64,000 bases of DNA from Bryobacterales bacterium F-183 (GTDB lineage Bacteria > Acidobacteriota > Terriglobia > Bryobacterales > Bryobacteraceae), in assembly GCA_016865505.2 (NCBI GenBank), contig AP025252.1, forward strand, positions 1,116,001 through 1,180,000, in the 5' to 3' direction. Below are positions 1-7,065 of this stretch, piece by piece (positions within the stretch are counted from its first letter, which is position 1; each line of letters begins with the position of its first letter). The notes below the pieces were generated by a model. It ran no database searches. It was not told the DNA's origin and was given only the letters and a program-made list of their open reading frames with translations. The position numbers and the translations under genes are program-made.

Positions 1-1
1 G

Positions 2-460
2 CGTACGGTGCATACGGCGGAGCATGTGGCTTCGGCGATGTTTTATCTGGGGGTCCCGCAGCAGGCGATTCCGCGGGCGATTCTGCATGCGTCGACGCAG
101 CCGGAAACGGGCGGAGAGTACGCTGTGGTGCATCCGTTTGCGTCGGCGGCGCTGAAGACTTGGGCGGTCGAGAACTTTCTGCAGGCGATGTCCAAGATGG
201 AGCAGAGGCCTGTGGTGATTGCGGGTCCTGGCGATGATGTCGCGCCGTTTGCTGCAAAGTACCGCACGTATCAGAATCAGCCACTGTCGGTGATCAAAGG
301 ATTGATCCGGCATGCGTCGTACTTTTTGGGCAATGATTCCGGGCCTGCGCATATTGCGGCGGCGTTTGATATTCCGATGACGGTGGTGTTTGGTCCTACG
401 GATCCGGCGATCTGGGGACCGTGGCGCGCGAGCAACGCTAAGGTGGTGACGCAACAATGA
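2..460 (+). CDS. Glycosyltransferase family 9 (heptosyltransferase-like), C-terminal part
   Basis: The reading frame is open to the left edge of the window, so the true start lies outside. The visible ~150 residues are the C-terminal Rossmann half of a GT9 enzyme. The motif GNDSGPAHIAAA, followed by VVFGPTDP, is the nucleotide-sugar binding signature of ADP-heptose:LPS heptosyltransferases. Family members add heptose to the LPS inner core on the cytoplasmic side of the inner membrane. The stop codon overlaps the start of the downstream MsbA-like gene in an ATGA. Coupling to a lipid flippase supports a role in LPS assembly. The exact acceptor cannot be told from this fragment. Confidence 0.85.
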   Translation, partial: RTVHTAEHVASAMFYLGVPQQAIPRAILHASTQPETGGEYAVVHPFASAALKTWAVENFLQAMSKMEQRPVVIAGPGDDVAPFAAKYRTYQNQPLSVIKGLIRHASYFLGNDSGPAHIAAAFDIPMTVVFGPTDPAIWGPWRASNAKVVTQQ

Positions 461-2253
461 GGCGGCTCATTGCGTACTCGCGGCCTTACGCGGGGTCTTT
501 GTTTATCGCCATCGTGCTGATGTCTTTTGTGGGGCTGTCGCAGGCGTTGATGGCGCGGTTGATCGTGCCTCTGTTCGACTTGGTACTTCAGCCGCAGGCA
601 TCCAAGAAAGCTGTCGTGTTGTTTGAGTTCGGCGGGTTCCGGCTATTGCTGTCCGACTTGTTGCCGAGCGGCGTTGAAGATATTTGGACCGCCGTGGCCA
701 TCGGTATTGTGGGTGCGTTCCTGGTGAAAGGCTTGGCCGATTATGCGGCCAATTATCTGATCAACGACGCCGGGTACGGCGCGGTGACGGACATCCGGCA
801 GCAGGTGTACGACAAGGTGCTGCGGCAGGACAGCGCGTTCTTTCAAGAGAATTCCACGGGTACCTTGATGTCGTCCATAATGAGCGACATCGAAAAGATT
901 CAAGTGGCGGTGTCGCATCTGCTGGCGGATTGGTTCCGGCAGACGTTTACGGTGATCGCGCTGCTGGCTGTTGTGCTGCAGACGAATGCGAAGTTCGCGA
1001 TTGTGGCTTTGACAGTGTTGCCGTTTGTGCTGGTGCCGACGGCAAGGCTTGGGCGGCGCATCCGGCGTACGACGCGCAAGGGGCAGGATTACGCGGCGGA
1101 GCTGAACCAGATCCTGCAGGAGACCATCACCGGGCATCAGGTGGTGAAGACGTTTGGGACAGAAGAGATTGAGTCCAATCGTTTTCGCGAAGCGGCGAAG
1201 CGGCTGCGCAAGAACAATCTGAAGTACGTCGCGCAGCAGGCGATCGCGTCGCCGTTGATTGAGTTTTTCGCGGCGCTGACGATTGTGGGTCTGTTGACGT
1301 TTGCGCAGACGGAGATTCGCGCGGGCAAGATGACGGCTGGGGACTTTACGAGCTTTATCGTCGCGCTGCTGCTGCTGTACGAGCCGGTGAAACGGCTGAC
1401 GGGCATCCACAATATCTTTCAGCAGGCGCTGGGTGCGTCGCAAAAGGTGTTTGAGTATCTGGATCGCGAACAGGCCGTGCAGGATCGTCCTGGCGCGGTG
1501 AAGTTGGATCGTTTGAAAGAGGCCATCACGTTTGAGGACGTGACGTTTCGGTATCCATCGGAAACCGAGCGTGTGGCGTTGCAGGGTGTGAACCTCACGG
1601 TGCCTGCAGGCAAGGTGGCCGCACTGGTGGGTCCGAGCGGCGCAGGCAAGACGACCATCGCCAATCTAGTGCCGCGGTTTTATGACGTCAGCAGCGGGGC
1701 GATCCGCATCGACGGGCGCGACCTGCGCGATCTGCAGTTGGAATCGCTGCGAGCGAACATCGGCATCGTGCCGCAGGACACGTTTTTGTTCAACGATACG
1801 GTGGCGAACAACATCGGGTACGGCAAACCTGGCGTAACGATGCAGGAGATACGCGAGGCCGCCCGCATGGCGATGGCGGAAGAGTTCATCGAGAAGATGC
1901 CGGAAGGCTACGACACGATGATTGGCGAACGCGGGCAGAAGCTATCTGGCGGGCAAAGGCAGCGGATTGCGATTGCGCGTGCGCTGTTGAAGAATGCGCC
2001 GATTCTGATTCTGGACGAGGCGACGTCGCACCTGGATACGGAAAGCGAAGCGCTGGTGCAGGGCGCGTTGGCGAACCTGATGGAGAATCGCACGGTGATT
2101 GTGATCGCGCACCGGTTGTCGACGATTCGCCGCGCGGACCTGATCGTGGTGCTCGACTCCGGCCGCATCACGGAAACCGGTACGCATGACGAATTGGTGA
2201 ACGGCGGCGGCATTTACCAGCGCTTGCATGAACTCCAGTATTTGGAGTCCTGA
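457..2253 (+). CDS. msbA: MsbA-like lipid ABC exporter (fused permease and ATPase)
   Basis: A 598-residue half-transporter with an N-terminal six-helix membrane domain (about residues 1-320) and a C-terminal nucleotide-binding domain. The ATPase is complete: Walker A GPSGAGKT at residues 392-399, signature LSGGQ at 496-500, Walker B ending D520-E521 (ILILDEATS), and the H-loop in VIAHRLST. Length and order match MsbA/lipid A exporters, which flip core-lipid A across the inner membrane as homodimers. The start overlaps the stop of the upstream glycosyltransferase by ATGA. The symbol rests on family and context; other lipid or peptide exporters of the subfamily look alike. Confidence 0.85.
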   Translation: MRRLIAYSRPYAGSLFIAIVLMSFVGLSQALMARLIVPLFDLVLQPQASKKAVVLFEFGGFRLLLSDLLPSGVEDIWTAVAIGIVGAFLVKGLADYAANYLINDAGYGAVTDIRQQVYDKVLRQDSAFFQENSTGTLMSSIMSDIEKIQVAVSHLLADWFRQTFTVIALLAVVLQTNAKFAIVALTVLPFVLVPTARLGRRIRRTTRKGQDYAAELNQILQETITGHQVVKTFGTEEIESNRFREAAKRLRKNNLKYVAQQAIASPLIEFFAALTIVGLLTFAQTEIRAGKMTAGDFTSFIVALLLLYEPVKRLTGIHNIFQQALGASQKVFEYLDREQAVQDRPGAVKLDRLKEAITFEDVTFRYPSETERVALQGVNLTVPAGKVAALVGPSGAGKTTIANLVPRFYDVSSGAIRIDGRDLRDLQLESLRANIGIVPQDTFLFNDTVANNIGYGKPGVTMQEIREAARMAMAEEFIEKMPEGYDTMIGERGQKLSGGQRQRIAIARALLKNAPILILDEATSHLDTESEALVQGALANLMENRTVIVIAHRLSTIRRADLIVVLDSGRITETGTHDELVNGGGIYQRLHELQYLES

Positions 2254-2268
2254 GATAATCAGGGTACG

Positions 2269-3516
2269 GTGGCCGAGCAAATCCTGTACATGACCGAACT
2301 CATCGGTCTTGGGGTCTATGATCTCAAGGGCCGCCGTGTCGGCATTGTGCGCGATGCTGCGATCGTGCCGCTGGTGGATCCGGTGCGTGTGGATCGCTTT
2401 CTGGTGGGCGGTTCGACGATGTCGTGGCTCAGCGTACGGCATGATCAGATTGCGCGGATTTCGCTGGACGGCATCCACCTCAAAGACGAACAGCTCACGC
2501 CGTTTCACTCCGATGAGTACGTGCTGCGCGTGGGCCGTGATTTGCTCGATCAACAGATCATCGACGCGCAGGGCCGCAAGGTGGTGCGCATCAACGATGT
2601 GACGTTTGAAGTACGGCAGGAGAATGGCGCGGACCTGCTTTGGGTGCTCGAAGTGGACATCGGCATCCGCAGTATGTTCCGGCGTATTGTGCAGGGCGTG
2701 ATTCCGCGGCGCTGGGTACGCAGGATGCAGGGTCGCATTCCGCCGCATTCGATTCGTTGGGAATTCTGCAACATCCTGGAGCCTGATCCGCAGCGGCGCT
2801 TGCGTTTGAACATTTCGAACAAGCTGCTGGAAGACATGCATCCGGCGGATCTTGCGGAGATCGTCGAAGAGTTGAGCCCTGAGAATCGCGAGGCGATCTT
2901 TGAGACCATCGACAGCGAAGTAGCGGCGGAAACGCTATCGGAAGTCGATCCCGATATTCAGGCGAGCATCCTGGAATCGCTGGAGACGGAAAAGGCCGCG
3001 CAGATCGTGGAAGAGATGTCTCCCGATGAGGCCGCGGACGCGCTGGCTGAGCTGGAAGAAGAGACGTCGAACGAGATCCTGGAAGAGATGCACCAGGAAG
3101 AGAAAGAAGAGATCGAAGAGCTTCTGGAGTTCGACGAAGGTACGGCCGGTGCGTTGATGAACACCGAGTTCGTGTCGATGCACGAGGCGGCGACTGTGGC
3201 TGATGCCATCGGTACGTTGAAGCTGGAGAAGGACTGGATGCTCGAGTCTCTGCACGTGATCTTTTTGACTGGCGCGGATGGAAAGCTGAGCGGTACGGTG
3301 CCGATTGCGCGGTTGTTTTTAGCGCCGGGGTCGACGGAGTTGCGCAAGCTGGCTGCCGAGAAAACGACGCAATCGATCGTGACCGATAAGCAGGAGCGCG
3401 TGATTGCACGGTTTGACAAGTACAACGTGATCACCATGCCTGTGGTGGACTCAGATGGACGCCTCGCTGGTGTGATTACGGCGGACGACATCATCACCGT
3501 GCTGCGAAATAAATAG
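2269..3516 (+). CDS. MgtE N-domain and CBS-pair protein without membrane domain
   Basis: A 415-residue soluble protein. Residues ~1-170 contain segments that resemble PRC-barrel strands (GVYDLKGRRVG near the start). Residues ~190-290 are the acidic helical superhelix typical of the MgtE N-terminal domain, with repeated EEMSPDEAADAL-like helices and the signature EGTAGALMNTEF. Residues ~295-415 form a CBS pair ending in VVDSDGRLAGVITADDI. The C-terminal transmembrane channel of true MgtE magnesium transporters is absent and the frame closes cleanly, so this is a natural domain form. It may sense Mg2+ or nucleotides. The start is GTG; an ATG lies seven codons later at 2290. Confidence 0.8.
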   Translation: MAEQILYMTELIGLGVYDLKGRRVGIVRDAAIVPLVDPVRVDRFLVGGSTMSWLSVRHDQIARISLDGIHLKDEQLTPFHSDEYVLRVGRDLLDQQIIDAQGRKVVRINDVTFEVRQENGADLLWVLEVDIGIRSMFRRIVQGVIPRRWVRRMQGRIPPHSIRWEFCNILEPDPQRRLRLNISNKLLEDMHPADLAEIVEELSPENREAIFETIDSEVAAETLSEVDPDIQASILESLETEKAAQIVEEMSPDEAADALAELEEETSNEILEEMHQEEKEEIEELLEFDEGTAGALMNTEFVSMHEAATVADAIGTLKLEKDWMLESLHVIFLTGADGKLSGTVPIARLFLAPGSTELRKLAAEKTTQSIVTDKQERVIARFDKYNVITMPVVDSDGRLAGVITADDIITVLRNK

Positions 3517-3521
3517 CAGCA

Positions 3522-4130
3522 CTACAAGCGAATCAGAAAGACTGCGAACGAGACGACGCCGGATGCGATGGCGACCCATCCCCACGTGCGTACGCTGCCG
3601 GGTAAGGTCCACCACATGTAAAGGCCGGAGGCGATCCAAAGCAGGAAGCCGAGGCATACTAGATCCACCACGATGGACCACGAGACGGCAAAGAAGCGTG
3701 TGTCTTCAAAGCCTCCGCGTGCATGCATACCGGTGAGGATGTGGTCCCACCGGAAGCGTTTTTGCTCGCGTACGATGCGGTGTTCTTTGTGGAAGTAGCG
3801 GAATTGCGTGCTGTTCCAGAAGGTGTAGACGAACACCATGAGTTGATCCGCGTTGGGCTTGTAGGCGCCGACGCTTTGATCGGCCATCTGGAAGTCCTGC
3901 GCGACCTTGAGGGCGAGTGGACGCAGGGAGCCCTTTTCGGGAATCGGGCCGAGATCGTAGGGACCTTCGTAGGTCTTGTACCAATCGGGTTGGCCTTTGG
4001 CTTTGTCGAGCGCGTCGAAGTACTGCGAGTGCGAAAACGGAATCGAAGAGATGGCGTACAGCAGTACCCAGGGCGTCAAAAACAGGCCTAAATACAGGTG
4101 TGCGCGGCGATTGAGAATGTTAAAGCGCAT
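3522..4130 (-). CDS. PepSY-associated transmembrane protein (second of a pair)
   Basis: About 202 residues beginning MRFNILNRR. The frame is open further upstream, but the ATG at 4130 begins exactly at the conserved N-terminus shared with the neighbouring paralog (RRAHLYLGLFLTPW against RRSHLYLALFLSPW). It has one N-terminal membrane helix, a periplasmic central region and two C-terminal helices (WSIVVDLVCLGFLLWIASG and WVAIASGVVSFAVFLI). PepSY-TM proteins are found near iron-uptake and redox systems, but their exact role is poorly defined. It starts five bases after its paralog's stop, so the two are surely co-transcribed and arose by tandem duplication. Confidence 0.75.
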   Translation of the reverse strand: MRFNILNRRAHLYLGLFLTPWVLLYAISSIPFSHSQYFDALDKAKGQPDWYKTYEGPYDLGPIPEKGSLRPLALKVAQDFQMADQSVGAYKPNADQLMVFVYTFWNSTQFRYFHKEHRIVREQKRFRWDHILTGMHARGGFEDTRFFAVSWSIVVDLVCLGFLLWIASGLYMWWTLPGSVRTWGWVAIASGVVSFAVFLIRL

Positions 4131-4135
4131 GGTGG

Positions 4136-4732
4136 TTACATCACCGCCAAAAAGAGAGCGAACAAGCCGAAGCCGGCGGCGAGTGCGATGGCGCCCCAAC
4201 GGCGGGTAACGCGAAGTTCCCACCACATCCATATGCCGGTGAAGGCGAGTAGCAAAAGGCCGGCGATGGTGAGGTCGACGGCGGAGGCCCAGAGATCGTC
4301 GAGCAGGAAGTCATGCTGATAGCCGCGGCGGCGATGGATCTGTTCGAGGAAGCGAGTGCCGTCGAAGATCTGGCGTTCCACCACGATGTGCTTAGTGGCC
4401 GGAATGTACGTGATGCGGCGCGGCGCGGTGGCGTGCAGGCGGTTGATGACCAGGCGCTCGTCCGATAGCGGGCGCGCGATGTTGTAGGCGCCGTCGAGGT
4501 CAAGGCTGGACAAAAGCTGACGGGCGATTTGCTGCGGTGTCGCGCCTGGGGGGAGTTCGCCGCTGTACATGAAGTCCCTCTCCACTTGAAATACCGGCGG
4601 CTTGCGAGGCTCTTCCGGACCTCGAAAGAAGCGGCCATGGTTCATCACAAAAGTGGAGACGGTGTACATCAGAATCCACGGGGAAAGAAACAACGCCAAG
4701 TACAAATGACTGCGGCGTAATAAGCGAGACAT
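4136..4732 (-). CDS. PepSY-associated transmembrane protein (first of a pair)
   Basis: About 198 residues from the ATG at 4732 (MSRLLRRSHLYLALF). A longer upstream frame exists but would run into the divergent SPFH gene. Layout matches the downstream paralog: N-terminal membrane anchor, periplasmic segment with RITYIPATKHIVVERQ, then two C-terminal helices (AVDLTIAGLLLLAFTGIWMWW and AIALAAGFGLFALFLAVM). It leads a two-gene leftward operon, transcribed away from the SPFH pair across a very short divergent gap. Function is inferred only from the PepSY-TM resemblance; it could be a partner of a membrane reductase. Confidence 0.75.
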   Translation of the reverse strand: MSRLLRRSHLYLALFLSPWILMYTVSTFVMNHGRFFRGPEEPRKPPVFQVERDFMYSGELPPGATPQQIARQLLSSLDLDGAYNIARPLSDERLVINRLHATAPRRITYIPATKHIVVERQIFDGTRFLEQIHRRRGYQHDFLLDDLWASAVDLTIAGLLLLAFTGIWMWWELRVTRRWGAIALAAGFGLFALFLAVM

Positions 4733-4766
4733 CGCAATGAGTCTAACAGCCCTGTATCCTGAACCA

Positions 4767-5747
4767 ATGGATATCGCCGCTGGATTCTTCCTCGGGTTCC
4801 TGGCCTGGGTGTTTGTGCGCGTCATTGTGATGGGCATTTACACCGTGGATCAGAACGAACGAGCCGTGAAAACGATTTTTGGCCGGGCGGAGCGAATGCC
4901 CGGTGATAAGACAACGCTCGACGACCCGCTGTCGCAATACCTGCGCGAAGAGGAACGCGGCCGCTATGTGTATCCGCAAGTGGTGGTGATTCCGCCGGGC
5001 GGCCCGTACTTCAAGCTGCCGTGGGAGCGTATTCACAAGGTGTCGATCGCGACATCCACTGTGAATATGGCGCTTGATCCGGAACAGCCGACGGCCAATG
5101 AAGGCGGCACCAAGCTGGAGGCGGTGACCAAAGATCAGTTGAATACCGGCTTGACGGGGCAGATTCGGTATCGCATCGCCGAGCAGAATTTGTACGCCTA
5201 TATCTTTGGCATCAAGTATCCGTTTGCGCATGTGATGGGTTATTTCGTTTCGATTCTGCGGCAGCGCATCGCGAACTTTGAAGCTCGTCCCGCGGTGCAG
5301 CAGGAAGGGTTCCCGTCGGCCGAGATGACCGGTGTGTCCATCAATGATCTGCGCAAGAATCTGCGGGATCTGAACCATTACATGGAGATGGAATGCCGTT
5401 CGGCGGCGGCGCGGTATGGCGTGGTGTTTGAATCGTCGCTGATTACGGGCATTGATCCTCCGCAAGAAGTGGAGTCCGCGCTGGCGGCGATCAATACGGC
5501 GCATAACCAGGTGTCGAGCGACATCAGCTTGGCGCAGGCGGGAGCGGATCAGAAGATCGTGCAGTCCAAACGCGCGGTGGAGATCGAGACGCTGAAGGCA
5601 CAAGCTGAGGTAGAGCCGTTGAAGTTGCTGGCGGCAGAGTTGAACCGGTTGTATGAGTCCGGCGCGGATGTGCTGGAGGCGTATCTGAAAACGATACGGC
5701 TGCGGCTTTATGACAAGGCCAAGTCTGTGTATACGGAGGTTCGCTAA
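4767..5747 (+). CDS. SPFH/Band 7 membrane protein, first of a pair
   Basis: About 326 residues from the ATG at 4767 (MDIAAGFFLGFL). A possible in-frame ATG at 4737 would leave only four bases to the divergent gene, so the later start is preferred. One N-terminal membrane helix is followed directly by an SPFH core (YTVDQNERAVKTIFG, then KLPWERIHKVSI and RYRIAEQNLYAYIFG). A C-terminal helical region rich in AQAGADQKIVQSKRAVEIETLKAQAE is typical of flotillin/HflK coiled coils. HflK/HflC pairs scaffold the FtsH protease, but no protease gene is nearby. Five bases separate it from the second SPFH gene. Confidence 0.85.
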   Translation: MDIAAGFFLGFLAWVFVRVIVMGIYTVDQNERAVKTIFGRAERMPGDKTTLDDPLSQYLREEERGRYVYPQVVVIPPGGPYFKLPWERIHKVSIATSTVNMALDPEQPTANEGGTKLEAVTKDQLNTGLTGQIRYRIAEQNLYAYIFGIKYPFAHVMGYFVSILRQRIANFEARPAVQQEGFPSAEMTGVSINDLRKNLRDLNHYMEMECRSAAARYGVVFESSLITGIDPPQEVESALAAINTAHNQVSSDISLAQAGADQKIVQSKRAVEIETLKAQAEVEPLKLLAAELNRLYESGADVLEAYLKTIRLRLYDKAKSVYTEVR

Positions 5748-5752
5748 ACGCC

Positions 5753-6688
5753 ATGGGATTCTTTGCAACGTTTCTATTTACGTTTCTGTTCTTCACGTTC
5801 GGCGTGCCGATTGCGCTGATTGTGGCCAAGATCTTTGGCGTGTACACGATCGTCGAAGAGCGGACGTGCAAGGTGTATGTGCTGTTCGGAAAGGTTCTTG
5901 GTGTGATCCAGGAGCCGGGGCTGTACATTCTGCCCTTTAAAATTGGGCCTTCGGCGTTCATCATCAACTTCTTTGGCAAGGTCTATACGCTTGATATGCG
6001 GCTGGACCAGGAGTACCGCCGGAGCGAGGCTGTGAACTCTGAAGAAGGCGCGCCGATGGGCATCGGCATCTGGTACGAGATGTGGATCAGCGATCCTGTC
6101 GCGTACTTGTTTAAGAACACCGATCCCCGCGGGTCGCTGCGGGCGAATGTGTCGAACGCGACGGTGCGTTGCTTGAGCAATATGCCGCTGGCGGAGATGC
6201 TGGAGACGCGGCATACGATGAGCCAGGTGGTGCGGTCCGAAGTGTCGCCACAGTCGGAACAGTGGGGGTACAAGCTGGGGTCCGTGTACATCCGCAAGGT
6301 ACATTTCCGCGATGGCGGGATGATCCGGCAGATTGAAGAGAAGGTCGTCAATCGGCTGCGGCAGGTGACGTCGGCGATCCGGCAGGCGGGCGCGAATCAG
6401 GTGAGCGTGATCAGCAGTTCGGCCGAGCGCGAGGCTTCGATCGAGTTTGCAAAGGCAGCTGCGATTCGGCCGAATACGCTGGGGCGTGCGCTTGAGGAAA
6501 TCGCCCGTGTACCCGCGGTGTCGGCGGCGCTGTTTGAGATCCTGGAGCTGCAGAAGCTTTTGGAATCGCATGCCAAGCTGGTGCTGTTGCCTAAGAACGG
6601 CAGCGGCCTGATCGGCAACCTGCTGGCGTCGAGGGCAGAGCCTGGGTTTGATGGTGAGCCGCCAGACTTGCCACGGCAGCGGCGGTAA
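5753..6688 (+). CDS. SPFH/Band 7 membrane protein, second of a pair
   Basis: A 311-residue protein with a hydrophobic N-terminus (residues 2-28) followed by an SPFH domain: IVEERTCKVYVLFGKVLGVIQEPGLYILPF is replaced here by its key parts EERTCKVYVLFG and EPGLYILP. Later segments include VRSEVSPQSEQWGYKLGSV, which resembles the HflC/stomatin pattern where the chain re-enters the membrane face, and a helical ISSSAEREASIEFAKAAAIRP stretch. It lies five bases downstream of the first SPFH gene, and the two differ enough to be distinct subunits of a hetero-oligomer. The client of the complex is not evident. Confidence 0.83.
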   Translation: MGFFATFLFTFLFFTFGVPIALIVAKIFGVYTIVEERTCKVYVLFGKVLGVIQEPGLYILPFKIGPSAFIINFFGKVYTLDMRLDQEYRRSEAVNSEEGAPMGIGIWYEMWISDPVAYLFKNTDPRGSLRANVSNATVRCLSNMPLAEMLETRHTMSQVVRSEVSPQSEQWGYKLGSVYIRKVHFRDGGMIRQIEEKVVNRLRQVTSAIRQAGANQVSVISSSAEREASIEFAKAAAIRPNTLGRALEEIARVPAVSAALFEILELQKLLESHAKLVLLPKNGSGLIGNLLASRAEPGFDGEPPDLPRQRR

Positions 6689-6709
6689 ATCCGCTACGCT
6701 GAAAGTGGC

Positions 6710-7015
6710 GTGTTACCAGTAGCGGCATTGCAGAAGACCACACAGCGGCATATGGCCGTGCTGTTGGTGATTCTGTTGTCGTTTTTTGCGGTGGCGATTT
6801 ATTCGCCGCTGCACGTACACCAGAACGGCGATCCCAAAAAGTGCTCGTTGAACGACATCGAGCACCAGGTGGCGGATGCCATCGCGCTGGTTCTTGACCT
6901 ACCAAAACCCACCACCGAACAGGTGCGCGTGGAAGACGCGGGTACGCCTGTGCCTGCGGACGTAGCGGTGGCTGCGGCCACGTCGCGCGGACCTCCTGTA
7001 GCCTCCCTTTCCTAA
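6710..7015 (+). CDS. Small membrane-anchored protein with HVH motif, unknown
   Basis: A 101-residue frame from a GTG start; an ATG 14 codons later (6752) gives MAVLLVILLSFFAVAIYS, a clean signal anchor, and may be the real start. Right after the helix comes LHVHQNGDPKKCSLNDIEHQ, with two histidines and a cysteine that could bind metal, and a low-complexity Ala/Pro tail. This layout resembles short DUF2946-like proteins encoded beside TonB receptors in other bacteria. Here too it sits 50 bp upstream of a TonB-dependent receptor on the same strand. I do not recognise a defined family. Confidence 0.6.
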   Translation: MLPVAALQKTTQRHMAVLLVILLSFFAVAIYSPLHVHQNGDPKKCSLNDIEHQVADAIALVLDLPKPTTEQVRVEDAGTPVPADVAVAAATSRGPPVASLS

Positions 7016-7045
7016 GCGTTTCCACATCACATCATCACGACTACT

Positions 7046-7055
7046 GGAGGGAGGT
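7046..7055 (+). promoter_or_regulatory. Strong Shine-Dalgarno of the TonB receptor gene
   Basis: The purine-rich run GGAGGGAGGT lies ten bases before the ATG at 7066. It supports that start and suggests efficient initiation of the outer-membrane receptor. Confidence 0.7.
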
Positions 7056-7065
7056 CCGCATCTTC

